DNA of 64,000 nucleotides from positions 1-64,000 of the forward strand of contig DFLT01000017.1 in NCBI GenBank assembly GCA_002375465.1, written 5' to 3'. Below, in pieces: positions 50,887 to 60,855 of the stretch. Within the stretch, counting starts at the first letter, position 1, and the number at the start of each line of letters is the position of its first letter. The DNA is from Alphaproteobacteria bacterium UBA3612. GTDB taxonomy: Bacteria; Pseudomonadota; Alphaproteobacteria; Sphingomonadales; Sphingomonadaceae. The position numbers and the translations under genes are program-made. The notes under the pieces are model-generated. The model was not told where the DNA came from. It saw nothing but the letters and a program-made list of their open reading frames with translations, and did no database searches.

Positions 50887-51468
50887 ATGCGCCGCCGCAA
50901 TCCCCCAATGAAGGCATTGCCGAGCTGCTGGCTGGTTTCCGACCCGGAACGTGGCGGTAAACTGCTGTCGACGATGGCAGTTTTGCCGCGCGGGTCCGGC
51001 GTGATTTTCCGCCATTATAACGTGACGGACAGAGAAGATCTGGCACGAAGGGCGATGCGTCTGGCCCGCCGACGCGGCCTGTTGTTCATTCTTGCGGGCG
51101 ATGAGCGACTGGCGCGGCGTATCGGCGCGGACGGCGTCCACATGCCGGGTTTCGAAAACGTGCATCGGCCGCTGACGGCTGCGGCGCATGACAGGGGCGA
51201 AATCGTACGCGCGGCACGGGCCGGCGCACGGGCGGTTTTTCTGTCGCCGGTCTTTGCCACGGGCAGTCATCCGGGCGCCCTGCCGCTCGGCCGCGTGCGC
51301 TTCGGCCTGCTGGCGCGACACAGCCCGCTGCCCGTTATCGCGCTGGGCGGCATGACGCGGGCGCGCTACCGCTCGCTGGTGCCGCTGGGTGCTCGCGGCT
51401 GGGCGGCGGTATCTGCCCTTTCCAAAAGCGCCGGCAGCGGGCATTCGCCGCGCGGAACTGTCTGTTGA
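50887..51468 (+). CDS. Thiamine phosphate synthase-like protein (ThiE/TenI family)
   Basis: A 193-aa TIM-barrel-like protein. GADGVHMPGFE aligns with the ADGVHLG region, AVFLSPVFATGSHPGALPLG with the pyrophosphate-binding Ser/Thr loop, and LPVIALGGM with the last barrel strand. It is shorter and more diverged than a standard ThiE and could be a TenI-like regulator or a nonstandard synthase. No other thiamine genes are in the window, so the function remains open. Confidence 0.75.
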   Translation: MRRRNPPMKALPSCWLVSDPERGGKLLSTMAVLPRGSGVIFRHYNVTDREDLARRAMRLARRRGLLFILAGDERLARRIGADGVHMPGFENVHRPLTAAAHDRGEIVRAARAGARAVFLSPVFATGSHPGALPLGRVRFGLLARHSPLPVIALGGMTRARYRSLVPLGARGWAAVSALSKSAGSGHSPRGTVC

Positions 51469-51500
51469 CCGCTGCCGCCCCTGCGTTACAGATTGTCCGC

Positions 51501-51752
51501 ATGACAGAAACGCCCGCCCCACCCGACCAGGACATGGATTTCGAAACCGCGCTGAAGCGGCTGGAGGATATCGTCCAGACGCTGGAGCGGGGCGAGGTAC
51601 CGCTGGAAAAATCGATCACCCTCTACGAGGATGGCGTGCGGCTGAAGAAAATCTGCGACGGGAAGCTGGAATCCGCCCGCACCCGGATCGAGAAGATCAC
51701 CCTGGACGGCGCGGGACAGCCGGTCGGCACGATGCCGCTAGATGCGGAATAA
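51501..51752 (+). CDS. xseB: Exodeoxyribonuclease VII small subunit
   Basis: An 83-aa helical protein (DMDFETALKRLEDIVQTLERGEVPLEKSITLYEDGVRLKKICDGKLESARTRIEKI), the standard XseB pattern. It partners with XseA to degrade single-stranded DNA. ATG 51501 is the family-consistent start; the longer frame begins in the upstream gene. It is followed by ispA after 22 bp, the common xseB-ispA order. Confidence 0.94.
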   Translation: MTETPAPPDQDMDFETALKRLEDIVQTLERGEVPLEKSITLYEDGVRLKKICDGKLESARTRIEKITLDGAGQPVGTMPLDAE

Positions 51753-51774
51753 TGGCGCGGACCGCGCGCCCGGT

Positions 51775-52680
51775 ATGATGCGATCGCTAACGTCAGTCAG
51801 TCTGAAGCCGGCGCTGGATGCCATCGCCAAGGCGGTGGATGCGCGTTTCGATCGCCTGTTGCCGATCCCCGACGACCCGCGCCGCCGCCTGATCGAGGCG
51901 ATGCGCTATGCCGCCATGGAGGGGGGGAAGCGCCTGCGCCCTCTTTTGACGGTCGCGGCATGCGACCTGTTCCACGTCGACAAGGAACGGTCGCTGCGCG
52001 TCGCCATCGCGGCGGAATGCGTGCACGTCTATTCCCTGATCCATGACGACCTGCCGTGCATGGATGACGATGCGCAGCGGCGCGGCAAGCCGACGGTGCA
52101 TTTGGCGTTCGACGAAGCGACGGCGGTTTTGGCAGGCGATGCGCTGCAGGCGCTGGCTTATGAGGTTCTGGCCGACGAACATACGCACGAAGATCCTGCC
52201 GTCCGTGCCCGCCTTTGCCTCGCGCTTGCCCGGGCGAGCGGCCCGAATGGCATGGCGGGGGGGCAGATGCTGGATCTGGCGGCGGAGGCGGAGCCGTTCG
52301 ACCTGCCGCTGACGACGCGCCTGCAACAGCTGAAGACGGGCGCGCTGATCGGCTTTGCCGTAGAGGCGGGCGCCATCATGGGGAAGGCCGAGGAAAAGTC
52401 GCATGTGCGCCTGCGCGGCTATGCCCATGATCTGGGACTGGCGTTCCAGATTGCCGACGACCTTCTCGACATAGAGGGCGATGAGGAAATTGCCGGCAAG
52501 GCGCTGGGCAAGGATGGCGCCGCCGGCAAATCGACCTTCGTGTCCCTGCTGGGCGCGCCCCGCGCCCGCGCGCAGGCGGAAATGCTGATCGACCAGGCGA
52601 TTGCGCACCTGGACGGGTTCGGCACGGAAGCGGATTTGCTGCGCGCCATTGCCCGTTTCGCCATTGAGAGGGACCGTTAA
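51775..52680 (+). CDS. ispA: Farnesyl diphosphate synthase
   Basis: A 301-aa polyprenyl synthase. The first Asp-rich motif is DDLPCMDDDAQRRGKPT and the second is DDLLDIEGDEE, with GKRLRPLLTVA, HDDLP-flanking helices and QMLDLAAEAE. It condenses isopentenyl diphosphate with dimethylallyl and geranyl diphosphate to C15, feeding quinone side chains and carotenoids. ATG 51775 or 51778 is possible; the frame beginning at 51742 overlaps xseB. The stop overlaps the coaD start (TAATG). Confidence 0.93.
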   Translation: MMRSLTSVSLKPALDAIAKAVDARFDRLLPIPDDPRRRLIEAMRYAAMEGGKRLRPLLTVAACDLFHVDKERSLRVAIAAECVHVYSLIHDDLPCMDDDAQRRGKPTVHLAFDEATAVLAGDALQALAYEVLADEHTHEDPAVRARLCLALARASGPNGMAGGQMLDLAAEAEPFDLPLTTRLQQLKTGALIGFAVEAGAIMGKAEEKSHVRLRGYAHDLGLAFQIADDLLDIEGDEEIAGKALGKDGAAGKSTFVSLLGAPRARAQAEMLIDQAIAHLDGFGTEADLLRAIARFAIERDR

Positions 52681-53186
52681 TGCGTATCGGCATCTATCCT
52701 GGGACGTTCGATCCCCTGACCCTGGGACATATCGACATTATCCGCCGCGGCGCGAAGCTGGTGGACCGCCTGATTATCGGCCTCAGCACGAATCCGTCCA
52801 AGACGGCGATGTTCAGCCTGGAAGAACGCCGCCAGCAGGTAGAGGCGGAGGTCGCGAAACTGGCCGAAGATATTCAGGTGGTCACGTTCGACGGCCTGCT
52901 GGTGCATTTCGCGGCCGAGCAGAATGCCAGCATGATCATTCGCGGCCTGCGCGCCGTGTCCGATTTCGAATATGAATATCAGATGGCCGGCATGAACCAG
53001 CAGCTGGATGACGAGGTGGAGACCGTCTTCCTGATGGCGGATGTCGCGCTACAGCCGATCGCCAGCCGTCTGGTCAAGGAAATCGCCCGTTTCGGTGGCT
53101 GTATAGACAAATTCGTGACACCCGAAATCGCGCGCCTGGTGGGGGACCGCGTTCAGAAGGTCGCAACAGCCGATCAGTCCTCGTAA
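52680..53186 (+). CDS. coaD: Pantetheine-phosphate adenylyltransferase
   Basis: A 168-aa nucleotidyltransferase. YPGTFDPLTLGHIDIIRRGAKLVD carries the TxGH-type motif, followed by FDGLLVHFA, IIRGLRAVSDFEYEYQMAGMN and the C-terminal SRLVKEIARFGG. It makes dephospho-CoA from phosphopantetheine and ATP. It overlaps the ispA stop by one base (TAATG) and ends overlapping the convergent NYN gene. With coaBC it gives two CoA genes in this window. Confidence 0.96.
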   Translation: MRIGIYPGTFDPLTLGHIDIIRRGAKLVDRLIIGLSTNPSKTAMFSLEERRQQVEAEVAKLAEDIQVVTFDGLLVHFAAEQNASMIIRGLRAVSDFEYEYQMAGMNQQLDDEVETVFLMADVALQPIASRLVKEIARFGGCIDKFVTPEIARLVGDRVQKVATADQSS

Positions 53187-53773
53187 CCGTCGTCATCCAC
53201 ATAAGGGTCGGCGCGTCCCTCGCCATGCGTTTCCCAATCGTCCATGGTGGACAGGAAATCTGTCAGGTCGATGAAATCATTGACCGACTTCTGAAGCTCT
53301 GACGACGCCTGCGATTTTGTGGAGGCGGCCTCCACGCGAATGCCGCGGCGGCGCAGTTTTTGCGCCAGATAATGGAAATCGGCATCGCCGGTCACCAGCA
53401 CGACGACATCGGGCTTTATCTCGATGCACATTTCGACGGCATCCATCGCCATCAGCACGTCAACATTGGCATTCAATGTCTCCGGCCGCTGCGGCGAGCC
53501 CTTGCCGTGATGCGTGACCGCCATGAAGCCGTTGAAGCGCAGGAAGTCGCGAAAGCGGATCTTTGCGTCGTGGCGCTGCTGCCATTCATGCGGCATATCC
53601 TCGTACCGCATGGCGGGCGGCAGACCCAGATATACGACCATTTCAACCAGCTGGCGGTCGTGCCCCTCGTCAGCCAGATAATCGGCAAGCGCCAGATAGT
53701 CGGTCTTCTTGCCTGCCTGATATGCGGCGTGGGCAAAATTCGCTTCGTCAACGAAAATCAAAATGCGCTTCAC
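53174..53773 (-). CDS. NYN-domain (LabA/DUF88-like) putative RNA-processing protein
   Basis: A 199-aa PIN-like NYN-domain protein. The acidic active-site residues are visible: FVDEANFAHAA at the N terminus, VDVLMAMDAVEMC in the middle, and VTGDADFHYLAQKLRRRGI. Such proteins are predicted metal-dependent nucleases. GTG 53773 is preferred because the longer frame to 53842 starts in non-homologous sequence. The C terminus is acidic (DPYVDDDGYED). The function in this organism is unknown. Confidence 0.85.
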   Translation of the reverse strand: MKRILIFVDEANFAHAAYQAGKKTDYLALADYLADEGHDRQLVEMVVYLGLPPAMRYEDMPHEWQQRHDAKIRFRDFLRFNGFMAVTHHGKGSPQRPETLNANVDVLMAMDAVEMCIEIKPDVVVLVTGDADFHYLAQKLRRRGIRVEAASTKSQASSELQKSVNDFIDLTDFLSTMDDWETHGEGRADPYVDDDGYED

Positions 53774-53848
53774 GGTCAAAATTCCCTGGAAAAAGTGCTG
53801 GCGTAATCGGACTGCAATAGCCCGTCCGACGCCCTTCTCCAAACCGCG

Positions 53849-55117
53849 CTAGAAGGTGACGATCAGCGCGTGCAGCGTCAGGCCGACCAGACCGCCGACC
53901 AGTGTGCCGTTTATGCGGATGAACTGCAGATCGCGTCCCACCGCTCGCTCCAGCCGGTCGCTGACCGTCGCGGTGTCCCACCGCTTTACCGTATCGGACA
54001 CGATGCTGACGATCTGCCGGCCATAATCAGCGACCAGCCCGGTGATGGCGCGGCGGGCATATTTGTTGAGCGAATGGCGAAGCCGGGCATCTGAGTCTAT
54101 GGTCGTACCCAGCGATCGGATTCCCTCTCCCAGCCGGCCTGATAGGGCAGCCTTCGGGTCTGTCAGCGACGTGCGCAGCGTTTCCTTCAGATTGCCCCAA
54201 ATGCCATCCAGGAACCGCCCCAATTCGGGATTGGCGATCAGCTCCGATTTATAGCGTTCCACCTTCGCCTGCGTTTCCGGCAGATAGCGCAGGTCGAATG
54301 CCATATCCTTCAACGCGATCATGACCTTGATGCGCAGGGGATGCTGCGGATCGGCGGCCATGTCGGCAAGCAGCTTGCGCGATCCGTTGATCAGCGCATT
54401 CGCGACACGCTCGTCGACCCCCGCCAGCCGCAGGACCCATTGTGTCCGCTCCTGCACCAGATCGCGGATCAACCCCTCATTCTCGTCCAGAATACGCGCC
54501 AGCCAGACGACGGCGTTGTCGAACACAGGCTGCAGACGCCCCTCGTCTATCGAACGATCCAGAATGCGGCCCAGCAGGGGCGCAAGCTCCAGCTTTTCCA
54601 GGTTTGAGGAGATGCCGCCGCGCACCAGGCCGGAAATCGCCTTATTATCAGCAGCATCCATCATCTGCATGGCGAAGCGGGCGACGCCGCCGCGCGGCCC
54701 CATGGCCTTCCCCGGACTGGCCAGCCAGCGGGCGGCCGCGCCTGCCATGTCGACGTCCTTCAGGCGGCGGGCGATGATGGGCGGGGTCAGGAAATTGCCC
54801 TGCAGGAAGCCGGCCAGATTGTCGGCCAGTCGGTCCTTGTTCTTGGGAACGATCGCCGTGTGCGGGATGGGCAGGCCGAGCGGATGACGAAACAGTGCGA
54901 CGACGGCAAACCAGTCGGCAAGCCCGCCAACCAGCGCCGCCTCCGAAAAGGCCTGGGCATAGCCGATCCAGGCCGCATCCCCCTGCAGCCGGTGAGTGAA
55001 GATGAAGATCGCCAGCATCAGAACCAGCAGCCCCGTCGCGATCACCCGCATGCGCCGCGCCGGATGCGGCTGGAACAGGGTCAGCGGTCGTCTGTCAAAG
55101 GAACGCAGCGGCCTCAC
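53849..55117 (-). CDS. DUF445 family membrane protein (YjiN-like)
   Basis: A 422-aa protein with an N-terminal hydrophobic segment (about residues 25-42), then AFSEAALVGGLADWFAVVALFRHPLGLPIPHTAIVPKNKDRLADNLAGFL, the hallmark of DUF445. A long helical periplasmic or cytoplasmic part follows, and a C-terminal GGLVGLTLHALIVTF helix ends the protein. Function is unknown. Its start overlaps the RND gene stop by 4 nt, so it may be co-expressed with the efflux pump. Confidence 0.9.
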   Translation of the reverse strand: MRPLRSFDRRPLTLFQPHPARRMRVIATGLLVLMLAIFIFTHRLQGDAAWIGYAQAFSEAALVGGLADWFAVVALFRHPLGLPIPHTAIVPKNKDRLADNLAGFLQGNFLTPPIIARRLKDVDMAGAAARWLASPGKAMGPRGGVARFAMQMMDAADNKAISGLVRGGISSNLEKLELAPLLGRILDRSIDEGRLQPVFDNAVVWLARILDENEGLIRDLVQERTQWVLRLAGVDERVANALINGSRKLLADMAADPQHPLRIKVMIALKDMAFDLRYLPETQAKVERYKSELIANPELGRFLDGIWGNLKETLRTSLTDPKAALSGRLGEGIRSLGTTIDSDARLRHSLNKYARRAITGLVADYGRQIVSIVSDTVKRWDTATVSDRLERAVGRDLQFIRINGTLVGGLVGLTLHALIVTF

Positions 55118-58100
55118 TCCGCCGGCGTGGAGCCGCCCGCGGCAGTTTCCGGCACGTCATCCGCGCCGGTGCCCTGATGCCGCCGGTTCACCAGCCGGCC
55201 CAATATCTTGCCCAGCCACTTCTCGAAATCATCGGCCAGGCTGAACCCCGCCGGTACGATCAGCAGGGTCAGGATGGTGGACAGGATCAGACCGCCGATC
55301 ACGACAATGCCCATGGGCGCGCGGAAGCCCGCGCCGCCGGTCGTCGCAATCGCGGTGGGAAGCATGCCCGACGCCATGGCCACGGTGGTCATCACGATGG
55401 GCTGTGCGCGTTTGCGACCCGCATCGATGATGGCGATCTTGCGCGGCACACCCGCGGCAATTTCCTCAAGCGCGAAATCGATCAGCAGGATCGAATTCTT
55501 GGCGACGATACCCAGCAACATCAACAGGCCGATCATGACCGGCATGGAAAGGACATTGCCCGTCAGATGCAGGGCAATACCGCCACCAAGCGGGGCAAGC
55601 AGCAACGATCCCATATTCACGAACGGCGGCATCACACGCTTGTAGAGAAGCACAAGCACTGCAAACACCAGCAAAATACCCGACACGGTGGCGATGAAGA
55701 ACTGCCCGGTCAGTTCACCCTCGATCTTGGAATTGCCGAATGTCGGGGTCGTGACCCCCATGGGCAGATCCTGCATGGCGGGGATCCGTTCCGCGATGCG
55801 CTGCCCCTCGCCCGTGACGACCCCCTCTACCAGATCGGCGCCGATGATGATGCGATCCTGCTGTGCGAAACGCTGCAGCACCTCGGGGCCAGAGCCCAGC
55901 GTAATATCGGCAACTACCTTAAGCGGGACGGAACCGCCGCTGGTTGTCGGAACCGGCAAATTCTCGATCGTGGCGAGCGTCTGGCGCGATGATTCGGGCA
56001 ACAGGACGCGGATCGGTATCTGCCTGTCCTGCAGACTGAATTGCGCCACATTCTGATCGATATCGCCAATCGTCGCGATGCGTACAGTCTGGCTGAGCGC
56101 GGCCGTCGTAATACCGAGGTCTGCGGCAAGAGCGAAATTGGGCGAAATGACGATTTCCGGCCGCTGTAATCCGCCCTCTATGCGGGGCTGCACGAAAATA
56201 TCGTTCTGGCGCAACTGCTCGACGATCAAATTCGCATGTTCGTTCAGGATTACGGAATCGCTGCCGGCAATCATCAGATTGACGTCGCGGGCGCTGCCGC
56301 CGAAATTCTGCTGTGCCTGAAATCCGACGCGCGCATCGGCAAAGCGGCCAAGCTCAGGGCCCAATTGGCGGGCATATTCGATGCTGGACCGTTCGCGATT
56401 TTCCTTAAGATTGACGTAAAGCGTCGCATCGGCGACGCCGACCGCCTGAAACACATCCTCGGTTTCCTGTTCCTGCAACAGGAATTGCGTCACCGCGTCC
56501 GATACACGCTCCGTCTGCGCCAGCGTTGAGCCCGGCGGCATGTTGATGTTGACCTGGACGGTGTCCTCATCAACCGAAGGGTTGATCGTGAACGGCAGGG
56601 TGGCGAACGTGACGACCGTCAGGATCAGGGCGACGAAGCCGACCAGCAGCGTCCAGACCCGGTGATCGCGCACCAGATCGCCGCCAAGGCGCCGTACGAA
56701 GCCGCGCTGGCGCTTCTCTGGCTCTGACAGTTTCCGGCGATGCAGCGACCAATTGAGTATGCGGAGATAGGTCTGCATCGCACGCCCGCCCGCATGTTCC
56801 TTTTCCCCGTGCGCGTGCAGGAAGAAGGCCGCCATCAGGGGCGTCACCATGCGCGCGACCGCCAGGCTGAACAGCACCGCCGCGACGACCGTCAGGCCAA
56901 AAGGTTTGAAAAACTGGCCGGGGATGCCCGACATCAGGCCGACGGGCAGAAACACCGCGACGATGGAACTGGTCGTCGCGACCACGGCCAGGCCAATCTC
57001 GTCGGCCGCATCCATCGAGGCCTGATAGGGTGACTTGCCCATTCGCATGTGCCGGACGATATTCTCGATCTCGACAATGGCATCGTCGACCAGCACGCCC
57101 GCGACCAGCGCGAGCGCAAGCAGCGACGTATTGTTGAGCGTGATCCCAAGCAGATCCATCACCCAGAAGGTCGGTATCGCGCTGAGCGGAATGGCCGTCG
57201 CGGCGATCAGCATCGCGCGCCAGTCGCGCAGGAACAGCCAGACCACGATTACCGCCAGTATCGCACCCTCGACCAGCGCCGCCATGGAGGATTCATATGC
57301 CTCCACCGTCTGATCATAGGGGGTAAACAGGATCGAGAAGGTGACGCCGGGATAATCCTGCCGCATCGCATCCAGTTCGTCCTGCATGCTTTCATAGACC
57401 GAAACGTCCGATGCGCCCTTGGCCTTCTCCACGCGCACGCCGATGACCTCGCGGCCATTCTGCTTTGAAATGAGGCGCTTTTCGCCGATACCATCGGTCA
57501 CGGTCGCAATGTCGGACAGGCGGATCGACCGGCCATTGCCCAGGTTGATCTGCATATTGCTGAGTGCGTACGCACTATCGGCATTGCCGAGCACGCGCAC
57601 CGATTGTTCGCCGCCGGCGATTTCGGTGCGCCCGCCACCGGCATTCAGGTTCAGTTGCAGCAACTGCGCATTTACCTGCGCCGCCGTCACGCCGATCGAC
57701 TGCATACGCGCCGGATCCAGCTCCACGCGAATTTCACGGTCGACGCCGCCCGATCGGCTGACCGCCGCCATCCCCTCAAGCGACAGCAGCCGCTTCGCCA
57801 CGACATCGTCGACGAACCAGCTCAATTGCTGCTCTGTCATGTCGACGGCACCAACCGAAAGGTAGGCAAGGATGCCGCCCAAATCGATGCGTTGCACCTG
57901 CGGTTCCAATATCCCGTCCGGCAGATCGGCGCGGATGTTGGAAACGGCGTCGCGAACGTCGTTGACCGCTCGGTCGATCGGTACGTCCATGTCGAACTGA
58001 ACCGTCGTGGTGGAACTACCCTCCCGAATCGTGGAGGTGATTTCATCGACGCCGTTGACCCCGCGCACGGCAGCCTCGACCCGCTGCGTCACCTGGGTCT

Positions 58101-58281
58101 TCAATTCCTCGGCGGCGGCACCCGGTTGCGCCACCGTCACGCTGGCGACGGGGAAGCTGACATCCGGCTGATTATTGACGTCCAGCCGCAGGAAACTGAC
58201 GAGGCCCGCCAGCGTCAGCGCGACGAACAGCACGATCGGAACGACGGGGTTCTGGATCGACCAGCTGGAAATATTGCGCAT
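55114..58281 (-). CDS. RND multidrug efflux transporter, HAE1 family
   Basis: A 1055-aa AcrB-type permease (MRNISSWSIQNPVVPIVLFVALTLAGLVSF at the N terminus). The twelve-helix pattern has two large periplasmic loops. Signature segments are VDDAIVEIENIVRHMRMG in the first membrane half and MLLGIVAKNSILLIDFALE in the second, with GGLILSTILTLLIVPA near the C terminus. It exports toxic amphiphilic compounds using the proton gradient. The start lies 4 bp after the stop of the adaptor gene. No outer-membrane channel gene is nearby, so it must use one encoded elsewhere. Confidence 0.93.
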   Translation of the reverse strand: MRNISSWSIQNPVVPIVLFVALTLAGLVSFLRLDVNNQPDVSFPVASVTVAQPGAAAEELKTQVTQRVEAAVRGVNGVDEITSTIREGSSTTTVQFDMDVPIDRAVNDVRDAVSNIRADLPDGILEPQVQRIDLGGILAYLSVGAVDMTEQQLSWFVDDVVAKRLLSLEGMAAVSRSGGVDREIRVELDPARMQSIGVTAAQVNAQLLQLNLNAGGGRTEIAGGEQSVRVLGNADSAYALSNMQINLGNGRSIRLSDIATVTDGIGEKRLISKQNGREVIGVRVEKAKGASDVSVYESMQDELDAMRQDYPGVTFSILFTPYDQTVEAYESSMAALVEGAILAVIVVWLFLRDWRAMLIAATAIPLSAIPTFWVMDLLGITLNNTSLLALALVAGVLVDDAIVEIENIVRHMRMGKSPYQASMDAADEIGLAVVATTSSIVAVFLPVGLMSGIPGQFFKPFGLTVVAAVLFSLAVARMVTPLMAAFFLHAHGEKEHAGGRAMQTYLRILNWSLHRRKLSEPEKRQRGFVRRLGGDLVRDHRVWTLLVGFVALILTVVTFATLPFTINPSVDEDTVQVNINMPPGSTLAQTERVSDAVTQFLLQEQETEDVFQAVGVADATLYVNLKENRERSSIEYARQLGPELGRFADARVGFQAQQNFGGSARDVNLMIAGSDSVILNEHANLIVEQLRQNDIFVQPRIEGGLQRPEIVISPNFALAADLGITTAALSQTVRIATIGDIDQNVAQFSLQDRQIPIRVLLPESSRQTLATIENLPVPTTSGGSVPLKVVADITLGSGPEVLQRFAQQDRIIIGADLVEGVVTGEGQRIAERIPAMQDLPMGVTTPTFGNSKIEGELTGQFFIATVSGILLVFAVLVLLYKRVMPPFVNMGSLLLAPLGGGIALHLTGNVLSMPVMIGLLMLLGIVAKNSILLIDFALEEIAAGVPRKIAIIDAGRKRAQPIVMTTVAMASGMLPTAIATTGGAGFRAPMGIVVIGGLILSTILTLLIVPAGFSLADDFEKWLGKILGRLVNRRHQGTGADDVPETAAGGSTPAE

Positions 58282-58285
58282 GGGC

Positions 58286-59479
58286 TTAGTCGTCCCGCTC
58301 GACAAGCTGCGGCACGACGCGGTCATTATCGTTCAGGAAGGCACCGGCTGAAAGGACGACCTGCTCGTCGCCTGTCAGGCCCTCTTCAATCACCACTCCG
58401 TCGGGAGTGATGGCCCCCACGCGCACGGGTTGCCGCTTCGCCCGGTTTTCGGAATCAACGATATATACATAGCTTTCGCCGCCACCGCCAAGCACGGCGG
58501 ATTCAGGCAGTAATGGCCGGGTCGCGGTGCCGGTGTCGATTGTTCCGGTGGCAAAGCCGCCGGGCCGAACCTGACCGTCGGAGCGAATGAGGATGCGCGC
58601 CGTTCCCTGCCGCGTGCTTGGATCGATCAAGGGTTCCACCATCCAGACCTCGCCCGGATAATCTACCGGGCTGCCAACCAGGCTGACGGTGGCGTCCTGC
58701 CCCACACGCAACGAGCGCAAATCCTCTTCGGCGACGAGCGCCTGCAATTCCATCTGTCCGCCCTGTGCGATGCGGAACAATGCCCCCGACCCAGAGCTGA
58801 CAACCTGACCCTGCTCCACGCTCCTTTGCAGGATCAGACCCGCCTCCGGCGCGCGCACGTCCAATTGTCCCAGCTGCGCCTGCATCGACGCCAGTTGCGC
58901 CTTTGCCACATTTACATTCGCGCGCGCGCTGTCCCGGGTGGCGGTACGTCGTTCGATGTCTGCCGTCGAAATGAACCCGCGTTCGACAAGGGCCTGGGCC
59001 CGCTCCAGCTCTGACTGAGCCAATTGCGCATCCGCCTCTGCCTGGGCCACGGATGCGCGCATCTGCGCCACCTGCTGCTCCGCAACCGCCCTGTCGATAC
59101 GGGCAAGAACCTGTCCGCGTTCCACATAATCGCCTTCGTCCACCAGAACGGCGGTGACCATGCCGCCCTGGCCTTGTACGCCGACAGGCAGGTCGCGCCG
59201 CGCAGCAACGCTCCCGTTCACACGGACGCTGGCGGTGACGGGGCGTGCACCCGGGACGCTGACGGAAACAGTAGGCGCACTGGCGCCGGCCGCGCCCGCA
59301 CTTTGCGGCGGGATCTCGCCGCCGCTGCCGCCGGCTCCCAGAAACCAGAACAGCAGGCCGCCGACGACCGCCGCCGCAACGACCAGTGATATAATGGCAC
59401 CGCGCGAAAGGCCCCGGCCAGAGCGCCGCGGTTCATCCAGGGGCGAACCGGAAACGTCGATTCGTTCGTGCATGTTCAT
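58286..59479 (-). CDS. RND efflux membrane fusion protein
   Basis: A 397-aa periplasmic adaptor with one N-terminal transmembrane helix (about residues 27-47, AIISLVVAAAVVGGLLFWFLG), then lipoyl and coiled-coil regions (VLVDEGDYVERGQVLARIDRAVAEQQVAQMRASVAQAEADAQLAQSELERAQALVERGF) and beta-barrel and membrane-proximal domains (VWMVEPLIDPSTRQGTARILI). It bridges the RND pump to an outer-membrane channel. ATG 59479 or 59473 is possible. It is first in the adaptor-pump-DUF445 unit. Confidence 0.92.
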   Translation of the reverse strand: MNMHERIDVSGSPLDEPRRSGRGLSRGAIISLVVAAAVVGGLLFWFLGAGGSGGEIPPQSAGAAGASAPTVSVSVPGARPVTASVRVNGSVAARRDLPVGVQGQGGMVTAVLVDEGDYVERGQVLARIDRAVAEQQVAQMRASVAQAEADAQLAQSELERAQALVERGFISTADIERRTATRDSARANVNVAKAQLASMQAQLGQLDVRAPEAGLILQRSVEQGQVVSSGSGALFRIAQGGQMELQALVAEEDLRSLRVGQDATVSLVGSPVDYPGEVWMVEPLIDPSTRQGTARILIRSDGQVRPGGFATGTIDTGTATRPLLPESAVLGGGGESYVYIVDSENRAKRQPVRVGAITPDGVVIEEGLTGDEQVVLSAGAFLNDNDRVVPQLVERDD

Positions 59480-59731
59480 CTCTCACGCCTCGCGCTTCCG
59501 GACTGATCCCACCAGCGGATGGGACCGACTATTCCTTACGTGTATTAGTTGAATAAGTCACTGGCGGCAAGCGCGGGTTGCCACCCCGGTCCGGCTGCGG
59601 CGCTTCACATAGTCGCAAAGCAGTGAAACTCAATCTTCTGCTGTTGCAGTTGAGCATCAGTTTTCGACTATCGGAAACTTCTCGGTATTCGCGCGTTCAC
59701 GGTCATATCAACAAAGGGAAGGACGAATTTC

Positions 59732-59983
59732 ATGGGCGATATTCTCTACTGGATTATCATCGGTTTGGTCGCGGGCATTTTGGGCAAGATGATAATGCCC
59801 GGACGTGACCCCGGCGGCATCATCGTCACCATCCTTCTGGGCATTGCGGGTGCCGTCGTCGGCGGTTTCCTGGCTGGACTTCTGGGAATCGGCGGCGGAT
59901 TCATCGTGACGCTGATCGTCGCAACGCTTGGCGCCGTCCTTCTGCTGTGGCTGTATCGCATGTTCCGCGCCCGCAGCGTTTAA
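59732..59983 (+). CDS. GlsB/YeaQ/YmgE family stress-associated membrane protein
   Basis: An 83-aa protein with three hydrophobic segments and Gly-rich turns (ILYWIIIGLVAGILGKMIMP, then GAVVGGFLAGLLG and VTLIVATLGAVLLLWLYRM), typical of the GlsB/YeaQ/YmgE family. Members are often induced under general stress; a molecular role is not known. The start has GGAAGG upstream. Confidence 0.92.
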   Translation: MGDILYWIIIGLVAGILGKMIMPGRDPGGIIVTILLGIAGAVVGGFLAGLLGIGGGFIVTLIVATLGAVLLLWLYRMFRARSV

Positions 59984-60094
59984 ATATCAGGGCGTCAGGC
60001 GCTATTCAGCCTGATGTGTGAAAATAGGCAGCGCGTGCAGGAACTCCCTGCGCGCGCTGTTCGCTGTCGGGGACTTTCCCCAAGGAGATGATGA

Positions 60095-60826
60095 ATGAGA
60101 CGCACGATGATTGCCGCATTGGCAGGTTCCCTTTTGACGCTACCCCTGGCGGGCGCGGCCCTGGCACAAGATTCGGTTCCTGTGATGGCAAAGGACATGA
60201 CGCTCCTGACCATCTCGGCCACGGGAGAGACGAAGGCGGATCCAGACATCGCCACGATCAGCGCCGGAGTCGTGACACAATCGGCAACCGCGAATGAAGC
60301 GATGCGCGAGAACCGGACGCGCATGGACCGGGTTATCGCCGCGCTGACCGCGGCGGGTGTCGATGAGAAGGACATCCAGACCGACAATCTGAACCTCAAT
60401 CCGCAATATCGCTATGCCGAGAATGAGCCGCCGCAGATCACCGGGTACCAGGCGCAGAATACGGTCAGCCTGACTCTACGCGACATCGCCAATGCGGGCG
60501 CAGCGCTCGACGCGCTGGTGGCCGAAGGTGCGAACCAGATCAACGGCCCGACGTTCGGCATGGAGGATTCCGAAACCGCCATGAACGAGGCGCGGATCGA
60601 CGCGATGCGCAATGCCCGCGCACGCGCCGATATCTATGCGCAGGCAGCAGGAATGCAGATCGCACGGATCGTTTCGATCAGTGAAAGCAGCAATTATGCC
60701 CCGCAGCCGCCGAGGCCGCAAATGATGCGGAGCGCGGCAATGGATCAGGCCGAAGCCTCGACGAAGCTGCAGCCGGGTCAGCTGGACCTGACGGCCGACG
60801 TCACCGTCATTTATGAACTGAGATAG
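60095..60826 (+). CDS. SIMPL-domain (DUF541) exported protein
   Basis: A 243-aa protein with a signal peptide (MRRTMIAALAGSLLTLPLAG, cleavage near ALAQ-DS) and a periplasmic DUF541 domain (LLTISATGETKADPDIATISAGVVTQSATANEAMRENRTRM, then QPGQLDLTADVTVIYEL). The SIMPL family is associated with tolerance of oxidative stress. This is the second SIMPL gene of the window, but this one has a cleavable signal instead of an anchor. Confidence 0.88.
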   Translation: MRRTMIAALAGSLLTLPLAGAALAQDSVPVMAKDMTLLTISATGETKADPDIATISAGVVTQSATANEAMRENRTRMDRVIAALTAAGVDEKDIQTDNLNLNPQYRYAENEPPQITGYQAQNTVSLTLRDIANAGAALDALVAEGANQINGPTFGMEDSETAMNEARIDAMRNARARADIYAQAAGMQIARIVSISESSNYAPQPPRPQMMRSAAMDQAEASTKLQPGQLDLTADVTVIYELR

Positions 60827-60855
60827 AAGCTCGGCAAAACTGGGGGGAGAGCGCC